Source: Bradyrhizobium sp. SRS-191
Lineage (GTDB): Bacteria > Pseudomonadota > Alphaproteobacteria > Rhizobiales > Xanthobacteraceae
DNA: 64,000 nt
Assembly (NCBI RefSeq): GCF_024586915.1
Contig: NZ_JANBVS010000003.1
Span: 1 to 64,000 of the forward strand
Direction of reading: 5' to 3'
Shown: one piece after another, positions 20,568 to 29,318 of the stretch
How positions within the stretch are numbered: the stretch's first letter is position 1
How the letters are laid out: each line of letters begins with the position of its first letter
Program-made: the position numbers and the translations under genes
The notes under the pieces: model-generated
Databases searched by the model: none
Told to the model about the DNA's origin: nothing
The model's input: the letters and a program-made list of their open reading frames with translations, nothing else

Positions 20568-20828
20568 TCAGAGAGCAGCGTCGCTCGGGTCGGCCTGACG
20601 ACCATCAGTGGCGGCCTTCCCCCGACGATTCCACCGCGTCCCGTAGATCAGAGACAACAGCACCGGCACCGACAGTCCGAGCCAGCAAAGGCCATCCCAC
20701 AGGCCTTCGCCGAACAGGCCGAACGCGAGCCCGGCGGCCGCGACGAGGCCGATCAGCAACGGGGCGCGAAACACCTGCCATGTCGAGAGCTGCGGCAGCC
20801 TGCCCGCCGATGTCGCGGAGGAGCTCAT
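20568..20828 (-). CDS. Small two-helix inner-membrane protein coupled to the PepSY protein
   Basis: An 86-residue protein starting MSSSATSAGR with two hydrophobic segments (PLLIGLVAAAGLAFGLFGEG and LCWLGLSVPVLLSLIYG) and a charged tail. Its ATG overlaps the PepSY stop (ATGA), so the two are coupled. Small membrane proteins of this sort often sit beside PepSY reductase-like proteins in siderophore receptor loci. I do not recognise a specific family, so the role is inferred from position only. Confidence 0.7.
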   Translation of the reverse strand: MSSSATSAGRLPQLSTWQVFRAPLLIGLVAAAGLAFGLFGEGLWDGLCWLGLSVPVLLSLIYGTRWNRRGKAATDGRQADPSDAAL

Positions 20829-21970
20829 GGCGACACCCCGGCGGCCGCCGCCTGCGCGGGGACGCTGGACGTCCTGCGCCTGCTGCCCCATCGCTTGGCC
20901 ACCCAGAGATAGAGGCCGCTGCACAGCACGATGATGGTGATGATGTCGAGCAGCGCCCAGATGATCTTCAAGGGCAGCCCGCCATAATCGCCGAAATGCA
21001 GCGGCCGCGACACTTGCAGCGCGCGCAGATACCAGGCCAATGCGGGCGCCACCATTTTCGTGCTGTCCAACGCATCCACCAGCACGGGCGAGAACATGCG
21101 CGCCGTGAACGGCGTCTTGCCCTTGGTCCAGACGATGACGTGCTGCGGGCTGCCGAACCGCGTCGTCGTCGGCATGGTCACCGATGCGACCTGGCGATCC
21201 GGATGAGCGATGCGCACGGCGTCGACCGCGGCCTCGACCGACTTCGCTTCGGCGAGCGGCTTGCCCTGATAGGGCGCGAGCAGCGCCGGCATCGTCTGGG
21301 CGCGCCACAGATCGGACAACGGGACCGCGAGCGTGTTGATGGTGCCGGTCAGCCCCACCGCGAGCGTCCAGCTCACCGTGACGATGCCGAGCAGATTATG
21401 CAGGTCGAGCCATTTGAGACGAACTGAGCGATCCCTGACCGTTCCGAACTGCAGCCGCCGCATGAACGGCCAGTAGACGACGACGCCGGACACGATCGAT
21501 GCCGCGAAGACGAGCCCCATCAGGCCGAGAAAGAGCTCGCCGGGCAGACCGGTGAACATGTCGCGGTGAATCCGCAGGATGACGTCCATCACGTCCTGAT
21601 GCGGCGCCTCCTCGCCCAGCACGGCGGCGGTGCGGGCGTCGACCGTCACGCGATGCAGCTGTCCGGGCACCGGGATTACGGTCGGCGACAGCGCGACGAC
21701 CACGAGCGGCTCGGCGGCCTTCAGGGTCACGAACAGCACGTGCTGCTCCGGCAGCTGCTGCCTTGCAGCAGCGATCAGGCGATCGAGCGGCAGAATGGGT
21801 GTATCCGCGGGCATCGCAGGTGCTGCGATCTCATCCTCGAGAAGATGATTGATCTCGTCATGGAAAATCAGCGGCAGTCCCGTCAGACACAACATCAGCA
21901 TGAAGATCATGCTGATCAGCGACGTCCATGTGTGCACCTGAACCCAAACCCGCATTGCGCTCGAACCCAC
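20825..21970 (-). CDS. PepSY-associated TM protein, candidate ferric-siderophore reductase (PiuB/FpvG-like)
   Basis: A 381-residue inner-membrane protein. It has an N-terminal helix (TSLISMIFMLMLCLTGLPLIF), a long periplasmic PepSY-type region, an internal pair of helices (LFLGLMGLVFAASIVSGVVVYW, LLGIVTVSWTLAVGLTG) and a C-terminal helix (IIWALLDIITIIVLCSGLYLWV). The family occurs beside TonB-dependent receptors; the Pseudomonas member FpvG takes part in reductive release of iron from pyoverdine. A reductase role is inferred from family and position. Start could be ATG 21970 or, five codons on, MRVW at 21955. Confidence 0.9.
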   Translation of the reverse strand: MGSSAMRVWVQVHTWTSLISMIFMLMLCLTGLPLIFHDEINHLLEDEIAAPAMPADTPILPLDRLIAAARQQLPEQHVLFVTLKAAEPLVVVALSPTVIPVPGQLHRVTVDARTAAVLGEEAPHQDVMDVILRIHRDMFTGLPGELFLGLMGLVFAASIVSGVVVYWPFMRRLQFGTVRDRSVRLKWLDLHNLLGIVTVSWTLAVGLTGTINTLAVPLSDLWRAQTMPALLAPYQGKPLAEAKSVEAAVDAVRIAHPDRQVASVTMPTTTRFGSPQHVIVWTKGKTPFTARMFSPVLVDALDSTKMVAPALAWYLRALQVSRPLHFGDYGGLPLKIIWALLDIITIIVLCSGLYLWVAKRWGSRRRTSSVPAQAAAAGVSP

Positions 21971-22581
21971 CTTGATTCATCACCTGCCGAAGCGCGTCCA
22001 GCCGCGCCAGATCGTTTGCGTTCAAGATCGACGAAGGCCTCGGCCAAACTCTCAGCCGCGTGAGGATGCCGACCCCCGCAATGGAAACGCGACAAATCCA
22101 GAAACAAACAGGCCACGATCGCAGGGTGCACGATAGCAGCGGAAAAAAGGGACGTTGTCCTGGCGCGCCAGAGACCGGTCCGAACATTGCAACGGCAAGA
22201 CGTCTGACCACTCAAATCGATCGTGAGCCGGCATCATGCGGATCATCCAGCGCCGATCAAATGATTTCACCGCCGCGTCCGCTGGAATCCCTTTAAGGTA
22301 GAGCACCAAATGTGGCATGCGCGCTCCAGCGCGGTGCATGAGCCGAGCGCTCCGATGGTCGCGCCGGGACGACATTCAGGCCGTCGCCGCGATGCGTGAA
22401 TCAGACAGTGACGAAAGCGGGGCCGGCCGCCGGCGACGATGGGCAGCCGCTGACAGCCGCGGGCTGATTGCCCCCACAAGGCACCTCCGAGACGAAGGGC
22501 CCTGCTCACTCTATCTTCTCGCCTGACGACGAGAGCGCCCTCGGATCGGACTTGCGGTCCTGGCGCGAGCGCCGCTCGGAG
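21971..22581. other. Gene-poor region upstream of the PepSY gene
   Basis: About 610 bases in which overlapping short ORFs on both strands give low-complexity, Arg/Ser/Pro-rich products typical of noncoding high-GC DNA. It should contain the promoter of the PepSY/small-protein pair. I see no conserved gene or clear operator. Confidence 0.45.
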
Positions 22582-22860
22582 ATGAGCCGAGGCCCGGACC
22601 GTGCTGGATACCGGACATTCGACCTGAGCTACACGATGCAGCCGGGCGGGATCACGCGCATTCAGCGCTACTATGCTCGGCTGAACGACAACGGCCAGCT
22701 CGCGCGGCTCGTGGTCTGTCAGGCTCCAAGCGAAGCTCTTTGTGCGCATTACGCGCTCGTTGGCAAATATTGGCTCACATACCATGCGGCCCTGGCAGAG
22801 GGGGACGAGATGCTCGATGCCGGGCTCGCAGGCCTGATCACGTCGTGGCGACGCCGTTAG
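22582..22860 (+). CDS. Hypothetical protein, 92 residues
   Basis: The ATG at 22582 opens a 92-codon frame (MSRGPDRAGYRTFDLSYTMQ...) with a balanced amino acid composition and third-codon-position GC bias like real genes in the window. A GGAG is close upstream, nearly too close to be a good ribosome-binding site. The frame also extends back to 22468. No domain is recognised and it stands alone between gene-poor stretches; it may be a decayed or lineage-specific gene. Confidence 0.4.
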   Translation: MSRGPDRAGYRTFDLSYTMQPGGITRIQRYYARLNDNGQLARLVVCQAPSEALCAHYALVGKYWLTYHAALAEGDEMLDAGLAGLITSWRRR

Positions 22861-23528
22861 CGCGGTCCGGTACGATCGTCGCCCCCCTTGCTCGCTTCGC
22901 TTCGATCAAACGCCTGCCCACGCGGTGCGCCTGGACACGAAATTCCCCTGCGCGTCCAGACTGATTTGCTCTGTCCAGTCCCTCCGCGAAAAATATTCCG
23001 CTTTCGTTTTTTCCGTATTCATGCTTATCTGTACCGGTCCCGCCTCGCCATGAGGGGCGCATCGCGATCGTCACGACGCGCGGGGTGGGATGCGGTGGGT
23101 GCGAGGGTCTCGCAGCGTGGCTCAAGGCCATGCGGACGAACGAGGCCGCGCGCCGGCGAAGTCGCATGGTCCTGGTCTCCCGACGCTGAGGCCAAGCGGA
23201 TGGTCATGATGATCCGTCCGTGACGGGGGCAAGACAGCCCGGTCCCCGGGGAGAATGCGTATAAGCCGCCCAACCATCGCGCGGGGAATGCCGGGATGTC
23301 TCGGCTGAACCTGTGGTGACTGCCGCCTGCTTTCTTTTCTGCAGGCGGGCCATGGGTGCGGCCAGCGCCCGGCATTCCCCGCGCCCTCATGATCTCCGAG
23401 GGCCACATCCCGATCAACTCGGACGCACCAGGCGCCGCGAGATGGTGACGCGCATGCCGCGAATGCAAGCCGCGACGGAAACGCCCCAAACCGCCGCCGA
23501 GACGACACCGACGCCCGTCCGTGTGCGA
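22861..23528. other. Gene-poor region containing a palindromic repeat
   Basis: 668 bases with no supported gene. Frames here on both strands read through the inverted repeat and give Arg/Pro/His-rich products. The nested palindrome is listed separately. The remainder has no recognisable motif. Confidence 0.55.
23279..23384. repeat. Nested palindromic element, candidate dispersed intergenic repeat
   Basis: Outer arms GCGCGGGGAATGCCGGG (23279-23295) and its exact complement (23368-23384) form a perfect 17-bp stem. Inside, CCGCCTGC (23323-23330) pairs perfectly with GCAGGCGG (23341-23348) around a pyrimidine-rich 10-base loop. The translated product on the minus strand resembles the spurious hypothetical proteins often annotated over a Bradyrhizobium intergenic repeat; that recollection is not verified here. 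Only one copy was noticed in this window. Confidence 0.7.
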
Positions 23529-24275
23529 TCAGTCCGGCGACAGATAGTGCAGATAGTCCGGTGTGAAGAGAGCGGTCTCCATCAGCGCGTCGAGATCCGG
23601 GACGGTCAACGTGCGGTCGCGCAGCACGATCAGACCGGCGGAGCGCAGCTCCTGCAGCGTCCGGTTCACATGCACCACCGAGAGGCCGGTGGCATCGGCC
23701 AGATCCATCTGCGTGATCGGAAACGCGCAGCTGTCGCCATCGACCAGCCCGACCGCCCGCAGCCGCGTCATCACCTCACACAGCAGATGCGCGACGCGCT
23801 CATAGGCATCGCGACGCCCGAGGTTCAGCGTCCACTCGCGCTGGATCGCGGCATTGGAGAGCGTCTCGCACCAGAACGCTTCGGCCAGCTTGCGATCGCA
23901 CGCGATCAGGCTCTCGAAGCGCTCGCGATCCAGCTCGGCGTAGCTGACCGGCGTCAGCGCCGCGATCGAATGATCGAGCCGCTTCACGAGATAGATCTGC
24001 GCATCACAGGTATCACCGGGCAACGCCAGATTGACGATCTGCCGGCGGCCATCTTCCAATGTCTTGTAGCGGACCGCCCAGCCGGTCAGCATCATGCGGA
24101 TGGTGACCGCGGCATCCCCCTCGGCTGCCAGCTCTTGCCCGGCCGAAGCCAGCACGACGTGGCCCCGCACGGCCTGTTCGAGCTTCGCGGCCGCCTCGTC
24201 GGACACCGCGCGGAACGCACGCAGCCGGCGGAGGACGACATCCGCCGTATGCGCGGTGATGCCTCGGCCGCTCAT
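23529..24275 (-). CDS. Crp/Fnr-family transcriptional regulator
   Basis: A 248-residue regulator with an N-terminal cyclic-nucleotide-binding-like barrel and a C-terminal winged helix; the recognition helix lies in MDLADATGLSVVHVNRTLQEL near 190-210. No Cys cluster like that of Fnr is visible at the N-terminus. Many alphaproteobacterial paralogues of this type respond to unknown signals. The ATG (24275) overlaps the stop of the kinase fusion gene by 4 bases (ATGA), so it is probably translated with it. I chose this start over an in-frame one at 24467, which lies inside the kinase gene. Confidence 0.93.
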   Translation of the reverse strand: MSGRGITAHTADVVLRRLRAFRAVSDEAAAKLEQAVRGHVVLASAGQELAAEGDAAVTIRMMLTGWAVRYKTLEDGRRQIVNLALPGDTCDAQIYLVKRLDHSIAALTPVSYAELDRERFESLIACDRKLAEAFWCETLSNAAIQREWTLNLGRRDAYERVAHLLCEVMTRLRAVGLVDGDSCAFPITQMDLADATGLSVVHVNRTLQELRSAGLIVLRDRTLTVPDLDALMETALFTPDYLHYLSPD

Positions 24276-27200
24276 CGCTGTGATGTCGCGGGGCTCTGGA
24301 CGAAACTGCGGCTGAGCGGAAGGATGATCTGGAATTGCAGGCCCGCCGTATTGAACGACAGCTGCGTCCTGCCCTTCAGCTCGAACGCCAACGTCCGCTC
24401 CAGGATCTCGGTGCCAAATCCCTTTCGCTGCGACGGCTTCACCTCGGGCCCTCCTCTCTCTCGCCATTCGAACACCAATTCCCTGGGATCGACGCTCTCG
24501 TCGATATGCCAGCTGATCTCGATGCGCCCGGTCGGCTGGCTGAGCGCGCCGTATTTCACTGCATTGGTCGCCAGCTCATGAATGGCGAGCGACAATGTCT
24601 CGGCGGCCTTAGGCTGCAGCCGCATCGACGGCCCGGACATCCGCACCTGCTCGCCCTCGCGCGCCTTGTACGCCATCAGCTCGTCGGCCAGCAGATATTC
24701 GAGATCGACGCCCGCTTCCGGGTCCCGCGTCACCGCGGCCTGGGTGCGCGCCAGCGCGCCGAGCCGGCCATCGAGATGGGCGGCATAGTCCTCGACCGTC
24801 GCGCTGGTCTGGGCCGAGCGCCGAGCGATCGAGCGGACGACGCCAAGCGTGTTGCGTACGCGATGCTGCAGCTCCGCCAGCAGCAGGCGCTGGCGCTCCT
24901 CGGCCCGCGTGATCGCAGTGACGTTAATGAAGGTCATCACCACCCCCGCGATGAAGTTGTCGACGCTGCGATAGGGCAGCATGCGGACGATGAAGCGGGT
25001 GCCGCTGTCCGGCGCGGTCAGCTCGCGCTCGGCGCTGGCGAGCGTGCGCAGCACCCGGCGGACGTCCTCGTACAGCTCCTCGATCGGGATCTTCGCCTTG
25101 ATATGGGCGATCGGCCGCCCGACGTCGGTCTCGACCAGATGCAGCACCTGGGTGATCGCGGGGGTGAAGTTCATCACCCGGAGATCGTTGTCCACGAAGA
25201 CGGTCGCGATCTGCGTGCTTTCGAGAAAGTTCTTCAGGTCGCTGGTTGCGCGCGTCAGCTCCTGGACGCGATGCGCAAGTTCGCCGTTGACGGTCGTGAG
25301 CTCCTCGTTGACCGATTGCAGCTCCTCGCGCGAGGTCTCGAGCTCCTCATTGGCGGATTGCAGCTCCTCGTTCAGCGACTGATATTCCTCGTTGGAGGAT
25401 TTGAGCTCCTCATTGGTGCTCTCCAGCTCCTCGATCGTGGCCTGCAACCGTTCGCGCGTCGCCCTCAGGTCGCTCTCGAGACGCTCGACATGCTCGCTGC
25501 GCACGAGCCCGCCGTTGCCGCCCGCAAGCGAAGCAGACGGCCGGAGCGGGCCTTCCTTGAACAGCACGACGAAGCTGCGATGTACGTCGGCGCCATCGTC
25601 CACCGGCTCGACGGTGACGTCGACCCCGACGGTGTGACCGTTGACGCCGAGCAGAACCTGATCGGCATGCACGGTCTGGCTGGTCTCGCGCGCACGGGCG
25701 AGCGCCGTGCGCAATTCGAGCCTGAGGTCGCGATGCACGAGGCTGAGCAGATCCAACGTCGCAGCGCCGGCGGTCGGCTCGATGAAGCGGCCGGTCCGGC
25801 CCGAAAAATGCAAAATTTGGAAGTTGCCGTCGATGATGACATAGGCCGGGGCGTAGCGCTCGGCGATGCGCTGGGCCTTGCGCTCCAGGCCGACATCGGA
25901 GCCGACGGCGCGGATCGCCGGCATCTCCACCGGTACGCGCCCGGCGGCCGCGCTGATCGGAAACTCCGGCGGCAGCCGCGATCCGGTATCGAGCTTGCGG
26001 AAGATCCGAGAGCGGCGGTCGACCGGCGAAAACAGTTTCGGGTGCCGCGTCACGTTCTCCGAATTGCCGAGGAACAGAAACCGCCCGGGCAGCAGCGCGA
26101 AGTGGAACAGCGGGATCACCCGGTTCTGCAGCTCGGCATTCAGGTAGATCAGCAGGTTGCGGCAGGACACCAGGTCGAGCTTGGAGAACGGCGCATCCTT
26201 GATGACATTGTGCTGCGAGAAGATGATCATCTCGCGCAGCTCCTTCACCACGCAATAGGTATCGCCCTCGCGGACGAACCAGCGCGCCAGCCGCTCGGGC
26301 GTGATGTTGGCCTCGATGTCGGTGCGATAGCGGCCGACCCGCGCCGCCGCCAGTGCCCGGCCGTCGATGTCGGTGGCGAAAATCTGCAGCGAGGGCGACG
26401 AGTCGAGCTTGGCTGCATGCTCACGCAGCAAGATCGCGATCGAATAGGCCTCCTCGCCGGTGGCGCAGCCGAGCACCCAGACGCGAATCTGCTGTCCGCT
26501 CTGCTTGCCGGCGAAGATCTGCGGAATGACGTCCTGCTCCAGAACCTCGAACTCCCGCCTGTCGCGGAAGAACTCGGTCACGCCGATCAGCAGGTCGTTG
26601 AAGAGTTGCTGAACCTCGTCCTTGTCGGTGCGCAGGAAGTCGACATAGGCCGCGATGTCGCCGATCTGAACCACCTGCATCCGGCGCTGAACGCGGCGCA
26701 GGAAAGTGTTCTGCTTGTAGCCATGAAAGTCGTTGCCGGTCTTGTTGCGCAGGATGTCGGCGATCCGCCCGAGCGAGACCGCGGCGGCGGCAAGGACCTC
26801 GTCGAAGCCGTGGCGCTCCTCGAGCCGGCGCAGATGGCGGGCGTAGACCTGGATGTGGTCCGGGATGTCCTCGGCCGGGAGCACGAAGTCGGCGATGGCC
26901 GCGGCCCTGCTGCTGTCCTGCGGCTCCCCTTCGCCCTCGTCGGCGAGGCGCTCGGCCAGCGCGAGCCCGCCATGATCCTTCAACGCCGCAACCCCGAGCG
27001 TTCCGTCGCCCCCCGTGCCGGCCAGGATGACGCCGATCGACTGCTCCGCGCGGTCCTCGGCAAGCGACACCAGCAGGCTGTCGATGGTGCCGCGCTCGCC
27101 GGGGGCCTGGGGACTTTGGCGCAGGACGAAGCGGTTGTCCTGCAAGGTCGCGATGACGTTGGGCGGGCACAGATAGATCGACTGCCCCTCGATCTCCGCG

Positions 27201-27451
27201 CCGTCCTCGACCTCCCGAAACTGCACGCTTTCGAGCGGCTGCAGCACCTGGCGCAGCCAGTCCTGGTCGAGCGCCTCGCGATGCTGGAGCACCAGCACCA
27301 TCGCGAGATCCTGGTCGAGCGCGCACTTGGCCAGGAACAGCGCAAGGCTCGCGGTATTGCCGGTCGAGGCGCCGACACCGATGATCAGCGGCCGCCGCGC
27401 CTTGTGACCTTCGCCCGCTTGAGAGCCGCCACTCGCCATATCCTGTCGCAA
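24272..27451 (-). CDS. CheB-CheR-PAS-HWE histidine kinase fusion protein
   Basis: A 1059-residue multidomain signalling protein. Residues 20-200 are a CheB methylesterase with an apparently intact triad (S29 in GAST, H57, D149 in GTGGDG). Residues about 215-490 are a CheR methyltransferase (GCATGEEAYS near 350). A PAS-like region follows, then a Glu/Leu/Ser-rich coiled coil (about 650-740), a second PAS segment and an HWE kinase: phosphoacceptor His near 862 in ELQHRVRN, HELATNAVKYGAL, and the FEWRE box. Such fusions resemble sensors feeding stress-response phosphorelays. No chemoreceptor gene is nearby. The overlapping Crp gene and the divergent CheB/response-regulator pair suggest one signalling cluster. 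Output is unknown. Confidence 0.95.
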   Translation of the reverse strand: MRQDMASGGSQAGEGHKARRPLIIGVGASTGNTASLALFLAKCALDQDLAMVLVLQHREALDQDWLRQVLQPLESVQFREVEDGAEIEGQSIYLCPPNVIATLQDNRFVLRQSPQAPGERGTIDSLLVSLAEDRAEQSIGVILAGTGGDGTLGVAALKDHGGLALAERLADEGEGEPQDSSRAAAIADFVLPAEDIPDHIQVYARHLRRLEERHGFDEVLAAAAVSLGRIADILRNKTGNDFHGYKQNTFLRRVQRRMQVVQIGDIAAYVDFLRTDKDEVQQLFNDLLIGVTEFFRDRREFEVLEQDVIPQIFAGKQSGQQIRVWVLGCATGEEAYSIAILLREHAAKLDSSPSLQIFATDIDGRALAAARVGRYRTDIEANITPERLARWFVREGDTYCVVKELREMIIFSQHNVIKDAPFSKLDLVSCRNLLIYLNAELQNRVIPLFHFALLPGRFLFLGNSENVTRHPKLFSPVDRRSRIFRKLDTGSRLPPEFPISAAAGRVPVEMPAIRAVGSDVGLERKAQRIAERYAPAYVIIDGNFQILHFSGRTGRFIEPTAGAATLDLLSLVHRDLRLELRTALARARETSQTVHADQVLLGVNGHTVGVDVTVEPVDDGADVHRSFVVLFKEGPLRPSASLAGGNGGLVRSEHVERLESDLRATRERLQATIEELESTNEELKSSNEEYQSLNEELQSANEELETSREELQSVNEELTTVNGELAHRVQELTRATSDLKNFLESTQIATVFVDNDLRVMNFTPAITQVLHLVETDVGRPIAHIKAKIPIEELYEDVRRVLRTLASAERELTAPDSGTRFIVRMLPYRSVDNFIAGVVMTFINVTAITRAEERQRLLLAELQHRVRNTLGVVRSIARRSAQTSATVEDYAAHLDGRLGALARTQAAVTRDPEAGVDLEYLLADELMAYKAREGEQVRMSGPSMRLQPKAAETLSLAIHELATNAVKYGALSQPTGRIEISWHIDESVDPRELVFEWRERGGPEVKPSQRKGFGTEILERTLAFELKGRTQLSFNTAGLQFQIILPLSRSFVQSPATSQR

Positions 27452-27626
27452 ATCAAGTCCGCCTCAGCCGAAACGAGAGGCAAATTAGCCCATTCATCCC
27501 GCGAACGAAATAGCCGTCACCGATCATGGCTTCCGCGGCGCGAGAGGTCGCCACGTCTCGCCCCACGCGAGCGCCGCTTGATCTGCCGCAAAATCGATCG
27601 CGCCCGTTTCCTCTACTTGTTATCTC

Positions 27627-27845
27627 ATGAGCGAGCCACTCAGCCTGCCTCTTCTGCAAATGCAGCTGGACCATTTGGTTCCAGGCCAGGGCCTGCACCT
27701 CGTGATGGCGGACGTCGAGCGATTGTTCGGCTACAACGACGTGGCAACCGGCCGGATCAGGAATTTCGCGGACGGGCATGGCTGCATGTTCGCCTGGTGC
27801 GCGACCGGCGTTCAGTTCGTCAAGTTGGCCTCTCCCGACCGGTGA
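27627..27845 (+). CDS. Small conserved-looking protein, 72 residues
   Basis: MSEPLSLPLLQMQLDHLVPG... is a compact soluble protein; its middle (DVERLFGYNDVATGRIRNFA) looks like a short helix-turn-helix-like segment. The composition is unlike that of shadow frames. It is divergent from the kinase fusion gene and lies about 175 bases from its start. I have an unverified recollection of similar small proteins in Bradyrhizobium. Function unknown. Confidence 0.55.
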   Translation: MSEPLSLPLLQMQLDHLVPGQGLHLVMADVERLFGYNDVATGRIRNFADGHGCMFAWCATGVQFVKLASPDR

Positions 27846-27889
27846 GGCGTCGGCAGGTCGAGCCGGAGGTCTCCACGACGGGGTCGAGG

Positions 27890-28198
27890 TCAGGACTTCA
27901 GCTCACGCCGGTGCCGGGCGTACAGATAAGCCAACCGTTGCTCGATCAGCACGCGATGCCGATCCCACTCGATCAGGCTGTCGCGCAACAGCACCGTGAG
28001 CCGCTCAGCCGTCTCTCTCCTGCTGCAATCTGCCGGCGCGGTCCCTCGCTCATGCATCTCGGCAACCAGGAGCTGCTGGTTGCGCAGCCGCATGCGGCCC
28101 TCCGAGATGTCGGCGACCGCCTTGCGCAACTGCGTCTCCTCGGAGCGGATCTCAGCCGCGGTGTCATCGGCAGAAGAATACGACCTCGGATCCAGCAT
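27890..28198 (-). CDS. Small helical protein downstream of cheB
   Basis: A 102-residue, highly charged, probably coiled-coil protein (ETQLRKAVADISEGRMRLRN...). It starts 6 bases after the cheB stop, so it is very likely cotranscribed with it. No domain is recognised. It could be an adaptor of the signalling cluster, but that rests only on position. Confidence 0.65.
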   Translation of the reverse strand: MLDPRSYSSADDTAAEIRSEETQLRKAVADISEGRMRLRNQQLLVAEMHERGTAPADCSRRETAERLTVLLRDSLIEWDRHRVLIEQRLAYLYARHRRELKS

Positions 28199-28204
28199 CT
28201 CTGC

Positions 28205-29281
28205 TCACCTCTCTCCGGATGGCAGATCCAGCGATTTGATCACGACCTGCCTGATCAGATCGGCGTAGCGCCGGTACTCCGCACACCTGCCTTCATACAT
28301 CTCGGCGATGGCATTGCGGCCGCTGGCGCGCGCATCATCACCCATTCGACGCACCAGCTCCGCGCGCTCATCGATGATGCGCAACGCCACGCGCATCGCC
28401 TCGTCGACCCGCCTCTCTTGCTCCCTGGCCAGCACGTCGGCCGTAGAGGCGAGCCCGACCTGGCAGCGGAATCGGAGCGGCTTGTCGACCGTGAGGCTGG
28501 ACAGCACGCCGCCGCAGCTCGGACAGATCGACGCCGCCGGCCTGCTGATCGCAGCCATCGTCTCGCTATCGCCCCTCTCGCCGGCCGCCATCTCCACCTC
28601 CAGGCGGATGTCCAACGGAGCCGGCCCCGCAGCCCCAGCCTGGGTCTCGGTCAGCTCGGCGAGAACGTCCCCGATCTCAGCGCCGGGCAGGCAGTAGTCG
28701 ACAGGACCGGCTTCGAGCGCACGCCGCGGCATCTCATCAGCAAGCGCATCCGTCGGCGCCTGCACCACCGCGACCCCGCCGCAGCGCTTAATTGCGTTGA
28801 GGCCGGTCGCACCGTCTGATAGGAGTCCACTTAGGATGACCCCGATGACCCTTGGCCCATAATGCAGCGCGGCGGATCGGAACAAGGGATTGACCGCGGG
28901 CCGCACCATGTTCTCATGGGGACCGCGGCCCAGCACGACCTGGCCATCCACCACCAGCAGATGATGATCGGGCGCGGCGAGATACACGGTTCCGTTTTCG
29001 ATCGGCATCCCATGGGCGGCGTGCTTGACGGGCAGACGGCCCACGGCGTTGACAACGGTCGACAGGATACCGATTCCACCTGCAGGAACGTGTAGGACGA
29101 CAAACACCGCGGCTGGGATGTCGGGCGACAGCCGCCCGAGAATCTCCTTCAATGGTGCGGTCGCCCCCGATGAGCCGCCGATGACGATGATGTCTCGGTT
29201 GGACAAGGCCCGATCCCTCTCAAGCGCCGGCGCAGGAACGGAGGTCGTTCCATAACTGCTGCCGATAAGGTATTTGTCCAA
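28205..29281 (-). CDS. CheB-type methylesterase with C-terminal Cys-containing extension
   Basis: A 358-residue protein lacking a receiver domain. The CheB catalytic domain (about 28-205) keeps S37 in GGSSGA, H64 and D156 in LLSDGATG. A C-terminal extension carries CPSCGG and RFRCQVG, which could bind a metal, followed by a helical segment. Stand-alone CheB proteins of this type occur in Bradyrhizobium signalling loci away from chemotaxis operons. The ATG at 29281 leaves only 37 bases to the divergent response regulator gene. A TTG at 29206, just before NRDIIVIGG, would give a more usual promoter gap and a start closer to the conserved domain. Confidence 0.92.
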   Translation of the reverse strand: MDKYLIGSSYGTTSVPAPALERDRALSNRDIIVIGGSSGATAPLKEILGRLSPDIPAAVFVVLHVPAGGIGILSTVVNAVGRLPVKHAAHGMPIENGTVYLAAPDHHLLVVDGQVVLGRGPHENMVRPAVNPLFRSAALHYGPRVIGVILSGLLSDGATGLNAIKRCGGVAVVQAPTDALADEMPRRALEAGPVDYCLPGAEIGDVLAELTETQAGAAGPAPLDIRLEVEMAAGERGDSETMAAISRPAASICPSCGGVLSSLTVDKPLRFRCQVGLASTADVLAREQERRVDEAMRVALRIIDERAELVRRMGDDARASGRNAIAEMYEGRCAEYRRYADLIRQVVIKSLDLPSGER

Positions 29282-29318
29282 CAGTCGTTCCTATCAGTCA
29301 TTCTCATAGGAGAACGTC

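Noticed and set aside
23025..23508. Minus-strand ORFs in the gene-poor region
   Set aside because: They read through the perfect nested palindrome, have biased composition and look like the spurious proteins often annotated over a repeat.
24335..28819. A 1494-codon plus-strand open frame
   Set aside because: It is antisense to the CheB-CheR-kinase fusion and cheB genes, whose catalytic motifs are unmistakable; long shadow frames are usual in high-GC DNA, and its product is Arg/Gln/Leu-rich without domains.
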